Positions 55,201-63,290 of a DNA stretch of 64,000 nt are shown here, in pieces. The notes below the pieces were generated by a model, which saw only the letters and a program-made list of their open reading frames with translations, was not told the origin of the DNA and did not search any database. Origin of the DNA: Lachnospiraceae bacterium NE2001 (GTDB taxonomy: Bacteria; Bacillota; Clostridia; Lachnospirales; Lachnospiraceae); contig FOEK01000004.1 in the NCBI GenBank assembly GCA_900110635.1, forward strand, positions 121,987-185,986, in the 5' to 3' direction. Positions within the stretch are counted from its first letter, which is position 1. Every line of letters begins with the position of its first letter. The translations under genes were made by a program, and so were the position numbers.

Positions 55201-58200
55201 CCATCATCATAATCATTATCAGGTGCAACCTGTACGGCTACATCATAGTTCTTCTTAACCTTGAAGAATCCCCAGTCCATCTGAGTCTGCTTCCAGGTCA
55301 TTGAATATCTAACCTCTGAATAATCCATCTTTGTTACATCAATTTCATTTTCAGAGTCAAATGATATTGTATAAGGCTCGCCAGTCCTAAAGACTGTATC
55401 TCCTATTGTATGTTTAACGGTCGAATCTGAATAATCAACATACTCATATTCGCCATCTTTCATAACGAGATTGCCGTCCTCATCGGTCTTAACAACCTTA
55501 CCAGTGCCGTCCTTACCAATCTCTCCAGTTGAATTGATATTATTACCTGTAGAATCCTTTACCGTATAATTGATACCCCTCAGGTTGAAGAACTCTGCGG
55601 TAATAGCAGATCTGGTAACAAAGTAGTTCGAGGTAACTCCTGCCGATTCAGTTGCACGAAGAAATGCTGTACGAGTATCATAGGTCTGAACATATGAAAT
55701 GGTAATATTATCCATTACCCAGCTCTTGTCACCCAGTACTGTAAGCTCCGCTCCAGTAAACTTCTGGAAATCCTTAACCTCTATAAGGAAGGACACCTCT
55801 CCTCCTGCAACAATTGACGAATTCTCGAGGAAGTTATTGTTTTTTACATCTGGCCAGATACCCATGTAATCGTTGGATGTTTCCTTAGCCTTGTAGCCTA
55901 CTGTATTAGTATTCTGACCATCTGTTGTCTGATAATATAGTTTAAGTGAAAGATCCGAAGAACTATTCGTCTTGGACTTATCACTAGTTGAAACTGTTAT
56001 AAGGAACTTATCCTTACCCTTTTGAGCACCAATAATAGGATTCTTGCTATTATATTTCACCATCTTGAACTTCTCAGATCCGCCTGATTTAATCTGGCGT
56101 CCCTTAAGCTGATCAGTAGTCTGGTACAGTTCAGGTCCAGTTCCTCCATTTTCAACTGAATTTTCAAATATATACTGAATGGTTGCACCCTGTACGGTAT
56201 CACCATTAGTGTCAACACCATCTGCGATGTATGGCATACAGCCGCCATTCCAGAAAGATACACCCGCGATTCTTATATCATCACTACTACTCTTAGCTAA
56301 ATTATCTTTCATCAGTGCTGTCGAATTTGCAGGTTCTATACCATATGTCTTGATCATCTCTCTGGCTTTTGAACCTGCATATATGATAGGCTGTCCAACA
56401 AGACTCTCCATATCAGGGAACATCCCCTGGAAAGCTATGGTATCACCACGCTGTGCATATCCCATAATGGCTTCATCTCCCAAGGACTGCATAGCCTCGC
56501 CATAACCGCTTAGTATCACAGGAAGTATGACCTTTCTGGTCCAGCCATGAACATCCTTATACTGAATCTCCATAGCGATGTCCTCAACTATTCCGCCGTA
56601 GGACTTCATAGAGTTTGCTTCACCATTAAGGAAGGTTTCAATACCGCCTTCATAATAATCCGAGAAGTCCATTCTGAAGGTATATGTACCCTTATCAGCT
56701 ACAAAATACTTTTTGGCCGGATCTGTTCCGTCAGCATTAGCTGTAGCAGCCGAATCAGAGGTATTCTCAATATAAACCTCCTGATTCTTATCAGTATCTA
56801 TCTTTGTTATGGTATCAGAGCCCTGACTTCTGGTAGGAATAGTAAGCTGCGTTCCAGAATCTTTTCTAACTACATCTGCAATAAGCTTTCCTTCAAAATC
56901 AAGGAAGGTCTGACCAGAGATCAGTCCATACTCCTCCATACCTTTATATTTATCAACCTTATATACAGACATACCCTGTATAGTCCAGGAGCCTGTCTCA
57001 ATATATATATCTATCGAAGTAACTCTGGCTATCTCAGCCTCAGTCTTAAATGCAAAGTCCTGTACAGTAAATGTGTCAAGTGCACCTGGTGTTATATGGT
57101 CATCCTTGTAATTCAGCTGACTGGCAACTGTACTGCCATAGGTTGAATATATACCACTATTGGAATCTGCTATTGATTCAGTATCACCAACAGCAGTCTC
57201 CTCAACCTCAGTATAACGCACCATGATATCATCTGATCTCAGATAATATATTGTTGTGGCGCCAGATGGGATCAATGATTTATCGGTATAGCATAGGAAT
57301 GGAGTAGCCTTATTGCTCATCTTTCCCTTGCTATTCATAGAATACTTTGAAGCCAGCGTAGCCCCCCGTGGCATATTAGATGGGTTTTTAGAATACTGAG
57401 CCGCTGCTGTAATGGTAGTCGCAACGCCATAGGTATATGTACCATTCATAGGATCAGGATTGGCCTGTAACCTTTTCTGATTTGTGGACATCTTAGCTTC
57501 GGCAATAGCCTCACCATTTAATGAATTATTTAATTCATTATATCCAGCCTCATATCCTGATGCATAGTAATAATTGAGAAGTGCATCACTCTTATCAAAT
57601 GCATCTACATGAGGGAACAGGAACTGCTTTCTTGGTGTCCCAGCTGTATCCTTGTAGTTGATACAGAAGTAAAGAACCTTATCCCCAGCAGTGGCACCAG
57701 TCGCAATGGTAAGAGAATAGGTATTTTCAGGGGCTGTTACAGCAACCCTGTTCTTCCACTCCTCCATACCGTTAAATGCCTTATAGGCTGGCTTAGTCAC
57801 ATCAGGAGTGATTCCATAAACAGTCTTTTTAGCGTCTTCTCCACCTTCTGTTACATCATAACTACCATTAGCAAGTCCGCCACCAGTGATTGCATCAGTC
57901 TGACTTGCACCAGAAGTAGTACCTGTACTGCTCGGATCAAGGATCAGATCAGTTCCATTTGATGAAGAGGTGGTTTCCTCTGTGGTTATCTCTTTACCGC
58001 CAAAGAAAAGATCTCCCGCATCATTGGATGACTCAGTTGTACCATCTATTGTAGCATCCTCACCATTCTGGGCGTAAAAGCTGGCGGCTTCTACTTCGGA
58101 TATATCAGAGGTGCTAGCTGGAAATGGGATATAAGACAGCACAAGAGATGCAGCAAGACCAGCTGCAACCAGGCGTTTCCAGTTATTCTTTAATTCCTCT

Positions 58201-58217
58201 TTGTAAATAAACTTCAT
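52209..58217 (-). CDS. 2002-residue secreted protein with repeated beta-sandwich-like domains
   Basis: The N-terminus has a Sec signal peptide: KNNWKR, then LVAAGLAASLVLSYIPF, with a probable cleavage after VEAA near residue 46. The mature protein is Ser/Thr/Asp/Gly-rich and beta-rich. A short motif recurs: SWTIQGMSVYKV, SWVMDNITISYV, MWNIGKVTISQI and SWTVKSVWVNM. Each closes a strand-rich block, as in PLAT or carbohydrate-binding beta-sandwiches, so several related domains are likely. The last 60 residues are Thr/Gly/Ala/Pro low complexity (TEAPTQAPAESATEAP) with no LPXTG and no TM helix. It leads the operon that also encodes the one-TM protein and the RsbW/SpoIIE pair, behind promoter 58307-58340. 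A cell-surface or released adhesin-like role is likely; the ligand is unknown. Confidence 0.9.
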   Translation of the reverse strand: MKFIYKEELKNNWKRLVAAGLAASLVLSYIPFPASTSDISEVEAASFYAQNGEDATIDGTTESSNDAGDLFFGGKEITTEETTSSSNGTDLILDPSSTGTTSGASQTDAITGGGLANGSYDVTEGGEDAKKTVYGITPDVTKPAYKAFNGMEEWKNRVAVTAPENTYSLTIATGATAGDKVLYFCINYKDTAGTPRKQFLFPHVDAFDKSDALLNYYYASGYEAGYNELNNSLNGEAIAEAKMSTNQKRLQANPDPMNGTYTYGVATTITAAAQYSKNPSNMPRGATLASKYSMNSKGKMSNKATPFLCYTDKSLIPSGATTIYYLRSDDIMVRYTEVEETAVGDTESIADSNSGIYSTYGSTVASQLNYKDDHITPGALDTFTVQDFAFKTEAEIARVTSIDIYIETGSWTIQGMSVYKVDKYKGMEEYGLISGQTFLDFEGKLIADVVRKDSGTQLTIPTRSQGSDTITKIDTDKNQEVYIENTSDSAATANADGTDPAKKYFVADKGTYTFRMDFSDYYEGGIETFLNGEANSMKSYGGIVEDIAMEIQYKDVHGWTRKVILPVILSGYGEAMQSLGDEAIMGYAQRGDTIAFQGMFPDMESLVGQPIIYAGSKAREMIKTYGIEPANSTALMKDNLAKSSSDDIRIAGVSFWNGGCMPYIADGVDTNGDTVQGATIQYIFENSVENGGTGPELYQTTDQLKGRQIKSGGSEKFKMVKYNSKNPIIGAQKGKDKFLITVSTSDKSKTNSSSDLSLKLYYQTTDGQNTNTVGYKAKETSNDYMGIWPDVKNNNFLENSSIVAGGEVSFLIEVKDFQKFTGAELTVLGDKSWVMDNITISYVQTYDTRTAFLRATESAGVTSNYFVTRSAITAEFFNLRGINYTVKDSTGNNINSTGEIGKDGTGKVVKTDEDGNLVMKDGEYEYVDYSDSTVKHTIGDTVFRTGEPYTISFDSENEIDVTKMDYSEVRYSMTWKQTQMDWGFFKVKKNYDVAVQVAPDNDYDDGHGNSGSTNHFYFQLIFKNGKSAYVLANQQLSADGFRSGREETFSIMTNQDYGELQGVRIIPEDLSSDADPFDKLNIQKITVSEQTRGGSYISYVIDSVGWIDIDYRDELESASSHGQQARTAEELSEIYKISYKERNIKLLCEVVYEPWSGDFGQFVGSIKAVIDYECSDGSIKHKTVDVVKGMADYLETTVKSVETTTDPKTQATILPPDGLGTYSDPELMMIPNHTDRFIIPAITDLKSIKSITFTAKNVGEKSTMWNIGKVTISQIIQDGALKISDNDEYVRDMTTKFLCMSDNTKTSENMLGIGELTPIPTLNMTYNEIYWSSDEWATPVTRVPDSEDDTVNIYVYPKQGASAENGVKMSASLNYSIPFSQYRSALADNMRHGTDGTGKDVYYKMNVPAQGFVNAGKLRVQCYSDNMAIDRAIVQHVKSGVVINTYTYQYYGSAAKNTPAAEPLVSDIGRDYCNEILCLSFGAGTPTDGLIAESHDIAIAFQYKSTIDEGDTVFTSPFVYLTDVGFTQIYEGLFAEIPFTVSDVKEIVGYSIAAYGGLEGNIDAACAQVFTGLTATGNCVETKRSYASFAKTIALTSHLETYEATSNTPYGEGSVTPISLKFTTDKEISNLGTTTKPAVKMKLKYLDCFGGDSNVFTKEDLTTYIQIPQVAVDRTYDDTNPISQTSDGEITSDSTKTSAENRKEFTTGDPKTVRFFLRDMSSDLELISMCLTPYNANVEIKNDNAKIEGGNESGSTVDTILNEAGNGETVDLNNQEAADLTKEILENRNASWTVKSVWVNMGFGSRTFEKPELNKEFSGYNSDEKNTITMSNVSMLLKVSQNNDSVEELNRPQTYPLVAKSNDKISGTVFANNNNGKGFVVKAYKMVGTAPLEIKDGLETSTIGFVFTVPENKTGELVIYKLEVYPVNGEDQMVTIELTVQSDKVENATSTDATASGTGTGGTESGGTGTGGTTQSTTEAATEAPTQAPAESATEAPATTTE

Positions 58218-58260
58218 ATATTTTTCCTCGTGTCACTTTGTATCGAGATTGTTATAACCC

Positions 58261-58293
58261 GTGACAAATCGAAACTAGGGCATAATTTGTCAC
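58261..58293 (-). repeat. Leader hairpin of the 2002-residue gene
   Basis: GTGACAAAT with ATTTGTCAC, a perfect 9-bp stem with a 15-nt loop, between the -10 at 58307 and the start at 58217. Confidence 0.65.
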
Positions 58294-58306
58294 CTTTGTT
58301 ACAGAC

Positions 58307-58340
58307 AGTATAACAGCCTGGGGATAACAAAAGCGCAACA
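58307..58340 (-). promoter_or_regulatory. Repeat-type promoter of the secreted protein/RsbW/SpoIIE operon
   Basis: TGTTGCGC, TTT, TGTTATCC, 9 bp, TATACT on the minus strand. The distal octamer overlaps the weak terminator-like hairpin of the STAS gene. Confidence 0.82.
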
Positions 58341-58366
58341 CACTATAAAAAATTATAAAATGTGTG
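58339..58366 (-). terminator. Weak terminator-like hairpin after the STAS gene
   Basis: CACAC/GTGTG ends with an AT-rich interior (TATAA/TTATA) just after the STAS stop. It is unstable and overlaps the distal promoter repeat of the next operon, so termination here is uncertain. Confidence 0.35.
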
Positions 58367-58369
58367 AGG

Positions 58370-58672
58370 TTACTGACGGATGTTAAGAAGGCCGGCAAGT
58401 CCAGTCATCTCAAACACTTCCATAACGTTCTCATTAACATTTGTAATGGAAAGCTTGCCATTCTTCTGTGCAAGCTTAATATAGAGATTACGAATAGCAC
58501 GGAGGCCCGCACTACTTACATAGTCAAGCTCCTTCATATTGAGTGTGATATTCGTAAAGCGATCTGCCATCTGCTCAAAGAGCTGATCAGCATCTCTTGA
58601 TGTTTTGGTATCAAGGTCTCCTGACATAAGAAGCTCGCCATCGGTTCCTCTGTCTACTAACTTAACATCCAT
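58370..58672 (-). CDS. STAS-domain anti-sigma factor antagonist-like protein
   Basis: A 100-residue single STAS domain. It has the strand GELLMSGDLDTKTSRDADQL and the phosphorylation loop LDYVSSAGLRAI, where one of the two Ser residues is the expected target of an RsbW-type kinase, followed by NGKLSITNVNENVMEVFEMTGL. In partner switching the unphosphorylated form binds the kinase and frees its client; the SpoIIE-type phosphatase restores that form. It starts 11 nt after the VirB4-like gene, with its AGGAGG overlapping that stop region, so translation is likely coupled. Coding the antagonist with the ATPase and the kinase/phosphatase in the next operon links the two units. Confidence 0.95.
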   Translation of the reverse strand: MDVKLVDRGTDGELLMSGDLDTKTSRDADQLFEQMADRFTNITLNMKELDYVSSAGLRAIRNLYIKLAQKNGKLSITNVNENVMEVFEMTGLAGLLNIRQ

Positions 58673-58683
58673 TTTATATCCTC

Positions 58684-61600
58684 CTAATTTGAGTGAGCAG
58701 CCTTACGCTGTTTCTTTATATATTCGCCCAATTCTTCTACGGTTATCTCAAGAACGTCTTCGCCTGACTCCTCCATACGCTCCTCTATGCCCATCTCAGC
58801 ATATTCCTCTGCTGCCTCTGCAAGAAGTTCTGCAAAGAGGAATGGAGCTGGCTCGTAGTCATCATCATCGTCATCGAAGAGACTATCGAACTCATCGTCA
58901 TCATCATCGTCGTCGTCCATGTCGTAGTCGTCATCATCATCCGAATCGTAGTCAAACTCATCGTCTGAATCGTAATCGCTGTCTGTATCGTACTCGTCAT
59001 CTGTGTCGTACTCGTCGTCAGTGTCGTACTCATCATCTGTGTCGTACTCGTCATCTGTGTCGTACTCATCGTCAGTGTCGTACTCATCATCTGAATCAAA
59101 GTCGTAGTCATCCTCAGTCTCATCTGACGTGCTGTAATCATCCTCGTAATCAGAGGTATCGCTGCCAAAGCCAAAGTCGTACTCGTCTTCCTTCTCATCC
59201 TCATCAGATAAGCCAAATGTGATTCCTTCGTACTCGTCCTCAAGATCTGAATATTCATCCTCAGGAGCTTGTCTATATGCATCTTCGTATCCTGCTGATG
59301 CTGCTGCACCTGCAGATGCTGGTGTTGTACCCTGAGTCGCTCCTGCGGCTGCTACACCTGCTGCTCCTGTTGCTGCAACGCCACCCGCTACACCTGCAAG
59401 ACCTGCACCAAGGGAAATCCATTTGATCTTTTCCTCGAGTTCTCTTGCCATCTCTTCACGAAGTGAATCGCGCATAGCACTGAGGGCGCTGTCCATTTCT
59501 TCTCTTGTGTATGTTCTCTCCTGATAGAACTGTGGTTGCTGTACATACTGCTGTGGCTGTGCATACTGCTGCTGATCTACATACTGCTGTGGCTGTGCAT
59601 ACTGCTGTGGCTCTGCATACTGCTGTGGCTCTGCATACTGCTGTGGCTCTGCATACTGCTGCTGCTGTGCATACTGCTGCTGCTGTGCATACTGCTGCTG
59701 TTCTGCGTACTGCTGCTGTTCTGCGTACTGCTGTTGTTCTGCGTACTGCTGCTGATCTGCGTACTGCTGCTGATCTGCATACTGCTGCTGATCTGCATAC
59801 TGCTGCTGTTCTGCGTACTGCTGCTGTTCTGCATACTGCACATTCTGTACAGGCTGCTGTTCAACCGGTGCATTCTGTGGCACTGAAGGCTCAGAAGCAA
59901 GTCTGTCAGCCTCCTCAGCAGAAATCTCCTGAAGAGTAATGCCACCAAAACGGCCTGTTGCCAGCTCATATTCTCTACGATTAACTGCTTCCTCAGCAGC
60001 GATCATCTTATCAACCGCACTGAGTCTCTCTTCGAAATCGTCATCATCTATTACTATGTTATTGATCTCTGGAGTTGCAGGCTCATCCTTAATTCCAGCT
60101 GCGATAGCTTCAGCCTCATCCTCGCTTATTTCGCTAAATGTGAAACTGCTCTTATGTTCCTTAGGAGACGTTACATCTACAGTCTCCATTTCAATACGCT
60201 CTTTATAGTTAGCGTCATGCTTTTCACGGCTGTCCTTAATAAAGTCTTCCCAAACTTTTTCGCCCTCTTCGCCGTAGAAGTAGTTACTCTCGAAGTTCTT
60301 GCTCTCGAACATGTCTACGAAGGAATCTGGAACCTCAATTGCAAATGAGGATCTGGAGGTAGGGCTCATAATGGTAAATGCCTGTCCTCGTTTAGCGTTC
60401 AGGATATCATCCTGCTCCTGCTCATTGATTCCACCAGCCTTCTCGTAAAGCTTACATAGGTCGCTCATATCATTTGGTGCAAGTCCAAATACGAAGCTGT
60501 ACTGGCAGGCATTGATGATAGCCGTTGATTTTCTTGCTATTTCCTCAGAACCTACAAAGTCCTTGATGTTCTGTGTGATTACTATCTGCATACCGTTATA
60601 CTTACGGATACGCTTAGCCAGCTGGAACATGAAGTCCAGGGCTACTGGGAACTTGGTATCTATGAATACGTGAGCCTCGTCGATTACTACTACAATCTTA
60701 CGCTTCAGACCGTATCTCATATTGTAATCTCTGTTCTTGATGATCTCGTTATCGATATATTTCAGAACGAGAAGCATCTGTGCGTTTGCTATAGTGTTGT
60801 TACGGTTTGCAAGCATTGACTGGAAGTTAAATACTGAGAAGTTCTCATCTGTTGTGATAGTTGATGGACCATTCCAGATATTTGCATTTCGTCCGCCAGT
60901 TGCAAACTTAGAGATATAGTTAACCAGAGACCTAAGTAATTGTCTCAGATATTCATTATTAGTTCTCTCAAACTCGGAAAGGACAATATCGTAGAGATCA
61001 TCAAATATAGGATAATCTGTTGCCTTTAGATCCGAGAGATTTGTCTTCGGTGTGATACCGAAGTCCAGATACATACGCTCTATAAGTGAGTTCAGGAACT
61101 CCAGCGCCTCTCTGTCTATATCAGGAAGTATCTGCTTGAAGAACTCTTCAAGGAACTGCAGGTGAGTTGCAAAGCTTCCACCTGGTCCTCCGCCCTCTTC
61201 ACCTGCCTCATCATCATCAAGGGCTGTGATGATATGGAACGGATTAAGTCTTCCATACTGTGCATTACCAACATTTATTATCTTACCATGAAGTGTATTG
61301 GCAAGCTCCGAATACTCGTTCTCAGGATCGAGAATAAATATCTTTGCATCCTCGGAAGCAAGATTTGTAAGCAATGACTTGGTTGCGTAAGATTTACCAG
61401 AACCAGATTTACCTACAATAACCATATTGGAGTTAACTCGCTCTTCATCCCTGCGGAAGAAGTCGATAAATACCGGAACTCCGTCCGAGGTACCAAGCTG
61501 AATACCACCCTTGTCCGATATATGCGCAAAAATCCAAGGAAACATTCCAGCGATTGTATTCGAAGGAATTCCCCTGGCCTCTTTTACGAGCGGATCGTAA

Positions 61601-63264
61601 GCCGAAATCTGCGAACCAATGAATGCCTGGATCTGAAGGAAGTCCATTCCGGAAGTCTTCATACCAGCCTCACCCCAGCTTCTCTTTACGGTCTTCTTCA
61701 TATCTGCCACGTAAGGCATAAGTGTCTCGAAGCCCTCTGATAGAAGCGGATTATCAAGGGTTGCTCTCGCATCATAAGCAGAAATATATATATTTACTGC
61801 CATCAGAGTCTCATTATCCTGCTGCAATGTAACAAGCAGTGTAGACAGCGTATCGATATGCTCCTGCAACTCCAGAAGCTTTGAGTCAATACTGGTGTTC
61901 ATATACTGACCACGCAGCTCTGACAGAGAACGGTCGATGGCTCTGACCGCCTTCTCGCTATCCATAGGAGTACACTTAACTACTACCTTTGTGCTTGGAA
62001 ATGACATAACACCCGCAAGCCAGCTGTCGCCAACTACGGATGGATAACTAATTACTCTTAAATTATGGGTAACAATGCCATTTACCTCTATTCTACGCAT
62101 AGAAAACTTAAGGCTCTCTGGCATTGCCCAGTTAACCCACTGATCTTCAGGGATCTGTTCTATCTCCTTCTCGTCGAAGTCCAGATAGTTTGTATACTTG
62201 AGGAAGATGGCCAGGTCCTCATCTTCAAGTCTTCTGACTGTAAGCTCTCCCTGTTCCAGGTCATTTATGGCCTGTCTGGTAAGCACCTCAAGTCTATGCC
62301 GGTCACTCTCAAAGAGAACCAGATAGTAAAATGGTTCTATAACCTTATCCTCGTTACAGAGAAGTCTGACCTCGTTGATACGATCATACTGAATCTCAAC
62401 TCTGGCCTGGAACTCTTCTTCTGTAAGAAGTCCACTCTCGAAGGACTTTCTGAGAGCATCCAGTTTGTCATACTCTGCATCAAGGTATTCATCGTAAATG
62501 ATAGGACGCTGAATCTTTACTATATTTGCGCCATATTCACCAGTCATGCTTCTAAGAGTCTTGCCGAAGCATTTCTCTATGGAGTTGTCTCTTCTATACT
62601 TTGAGAAAAATCGGAACTCTATAGGATCTATCTCGATAACTGTTCCATAGTACTGTCCGTTATACTCGATATACTCCCCATCTATTCCTGTAAATGGCAT
62701 GAGCTCATTTACCTCGTGGAAGGAAGCATCTAATTCTTTATTTGTCTCCTTTTCCTTCTTCTTCTGTGCTGTTCTCTCTGCTCTTGCAGCCCAGACAGCA
62801 TTCTTTTCTTCCTCTGTTGATTTCTTGCTCTTAAGGATCTTATTTTCCTGTTTTATAATCTCCTTAAGTTCTTGTTTTTTGACCTTCTCAATGGCAGCTT
62901 CCTCAAGCTTCTGCTCTTCAGTCTTATCGCCACCCTCAAAGAACGCGTCAATTGTTTCTTCTCTTGTTCCTGATCCCAGGCGGATTATATCCTTGTCGTT
63001 ATAAACACGCAGATAACGTCTTGGATACGCCTTGTATCTCAGCATATGCCATATAAAGACGTACATTGGATCGTCGTCCAGACGGAATAGAAGCAGGGCA
63101 AATACAGCTGCCACTACTATAGCTATGATCCATCGACCACGAAATGATGTTACCGAACAAAGGGTTACGAGGCAAAGGCCTACAAGTCCGACGATAACAT
63201 CAGCAATGGTTACGTGCTTGAATAGTTCAATCTTTACTTTTGTTTTTCCTGGGATTAATCTCAT
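58684..63264 (-). CDS. PrgI-VirB4 fusion: type IV secretion-like ATPase with Gln/Tyr and Asp-rich tails
   Basis: Residues 1-95 form a PrgI-like unit with two TM helices (about 20-40 and 44-61) and YVFIWHMLRYKAYPRRYLRV after them. A coiled-coil linker (about 115-180) leads into a VirB4 domain with Walker A VGKSGSGKS (G618-S625), Walker B VVVIDEAH (D862, E863) and the sensor-like VITQNI. VirB4 ATPases power type IV secretion and pilus-type machines at the inner face of the membrane. Beyond residue 1000 the protein is unusual: about 17 hexapeptides QYA[E/D/Q][Q/P]Q (1143-1245), a coiled coil, a Gly/Ala hydrophobic stretch, then DEYDTD repeats and Asp runs. The tail ends with an ordinary helix. 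The ribosome binding site is AGGAAG. No relaxase or coupling protein is nearby in the window. Confidence 0.92.
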   Translation of the reverse strand: MRLIPGKTKVKIELFKHVTIADVIVGLVGLCLVTLCSVTSFRGRWIIAIVVAAVFALLLFRLDDDPMYVFIWHMLRYKAYPRRYLRVYNDKDIIRLGSGTREETIDAFFEGGDKTEEQKLEEAAIEKVKKQELKEIIKQENKILKSKKSTEEEKNAVWAARAERTAQKKKEKETNKELDASFHEVNELMPFTGIDGEYIEYNGQYYGTVIEIDPIEFRFFSKYRRDNSIEKCFGKTLRSMTGEYGANIVKIQRPIIYDEYLDAEYDKLDALRKSFESGLLTEEEFQARVEIQYDRINEVRLLCNEDKVIEPFYYLVLFESDRHRLEVLTRQAINDLEQGELTVRRLEDEDLAIFLKYTNYLDFDEKEIEQIPEDQWVNWAMPESLKFSMRRIEVNGIVTHNLRVISYPSVVGDSWLAGVMSFPSTKVVVKCTPMDSEKAVRAIDRSLSELRGQYMNTSIDSKLLELQEHIDTLSTLLVTLQQDNETLMAVNIYISAYDARATLDNPLLSEGFETLMPYVADMKKTVKRSWGEAGMKTSGMDFLQIQAFIGSQISAYDPLVKEARGIPSNTIAGMFPWIFAHISDKGGIQLGTSDGVPVFIDFFRRDEERVNSNMVIVGKSGSGKSYATKSLLTNLASEDAKIFILDPENEYSELANTLHGKIINVGNAQYGRLNPFHIITALDDDEAGEEGGGPGGSFATHLQFLEEFFKQILPDIDREALEFLNSLIERMYLDFGITPKTNLSDLKATDYPIFDDLYDIVLSEFERTNNEYLRQLLRSLVNYISKFATGGRNANIWNGPSTITTDENFSVFNFQSMLANRNNTIANAQMLLVLKYIDNEIIKNRDYNMRYGLKRKIVVVIDEAHVFIDTKFPVALDFMFQLAKRIRKYNGMQIVITQNIKDFVGSEEIARKSTAIINACQYSFVFGLAPNDMSDLCKLYEKAGGINEQEQDDILNAKRGQAFTIMSPTSRSSFAIEVPDSFVDMFESKNFESNYFYGEEGEKVWEDFIKDSREKHDANYKERIEMETVDVTSPKEHKSSFTFSEISEDEAEAIAAGIKDEPATPEINNIVIDDDDFEERLSAVDKMIAAEEAVNRREYELATGRFGGITLQEISAEEADRLASEPSVPQNAPVEQQPVQNVQYAEQQQYAEQQQYADQQQYADQQQYADQQQYAEQQQYAEQQQYAEQQQYAQQQQYAQQQQYAEPQQYAEPQQYAEPQQYAQPQQYVDQQQYAQPQQYVQQPQFYQERTYTREEMDSALSAMRDSLREEMARELEEKIKWISLGAGLAGVAGGVAATGAAGVAAAGATQGTTPASAGAAASAGYEDAYRQAPEDEYSDLEDEYEGITFGLSDEDEKEDEYDFGFGSDTSDYEDDYSTSDETEDDYDFDSDDEYDTDDEYDTDDEYDTDDEYDTDDEYDTDDEYDTDSDYDSDDEFDYDSDDDDDYDMDDDDDDDDEFDSLFDDDDDDYEPAPFLFAELLAEAAEEYAEMGIEERMEESGEDVLEITVEELGEYIKKQRKAAHSN
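58970..59095 (-). repeat. 18-bp coding tandem repeat (DEYDTD) in the VirB4-like gene
   Basis: About six 18-bp units encode DEYDTD, running into longer Asp-rich sequence. This makes a strongly acidic tail that could bind calcium or basic partners. Confidence 0.85.
59529..59838 (-). repeat. 18-bp coding tandem repeat (QYAEQQ) in the VirB4-like gene
   Basis: About 17 imperfect 18-bp units encoding QYA[E/D/Q][Q/P]Q. The units are nearly identical at DNA level, so copy number probably varies between strains by slippage or recombination. Confidence 0.9.
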
Positions 63265-63290
63265 ACTTCTTTTTTCTTCCTATAAGGATG

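Noticed and set aside
52209..58217. LPXTG-anchored surface protein
   Set aside because: The C-terminus ends in Thr/Glu/Ala/Pro residues with no LPXTG motif, hydrophobic segment or basic tail.
8858..58340. Promoter repeats as sigma-B-type -35/-10 elements
   Set aside because: Neither GTTT near -35 nor GGGTAT near -10 is present; the -10 is of the housekeeping TATACT type and the 11-bp direct repeat suggests an activator site.
8858..58340. Promoter repeats as LytTR (AgrA/ComE-type) sites
   Set aside because: LytTR sites are 9-bp repeats with wider spacing (about 21 bp start to start); here the start-to-start distance is 11 bp in all seven.
58605..59309. Plus-strand Arg/His-rich and minus-strand Thr/Met-rich frames
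   Set aside because: Both are alternative readings of the Asp-rich repeat and neighbouring sequence; the VirB4 frame covers the region without a break.
59529..59838. CRISPR-like regular repeats
   Set aside because: Units are 18 bp, contiguous with no unique spacers, and in frame within a coding sequence.
59505..59939. Plus-strand frame of 144 codons with HTAVAVHTAVAL repeats
   Set aside because: It is the complement of the QYAEQQ tandem repeat in the VirB4-like gene; low-complexity DNA stays open in several frames and there is no ribosome binding site.
58684..63264. Ordinary conjugative element based on the VirB4 gene
   Set aside because: No relaxase, VirD4-type coupling protein, integrase, excisionase or partition gene is visible in 64 kb; the element could still begin beyond the right edge.
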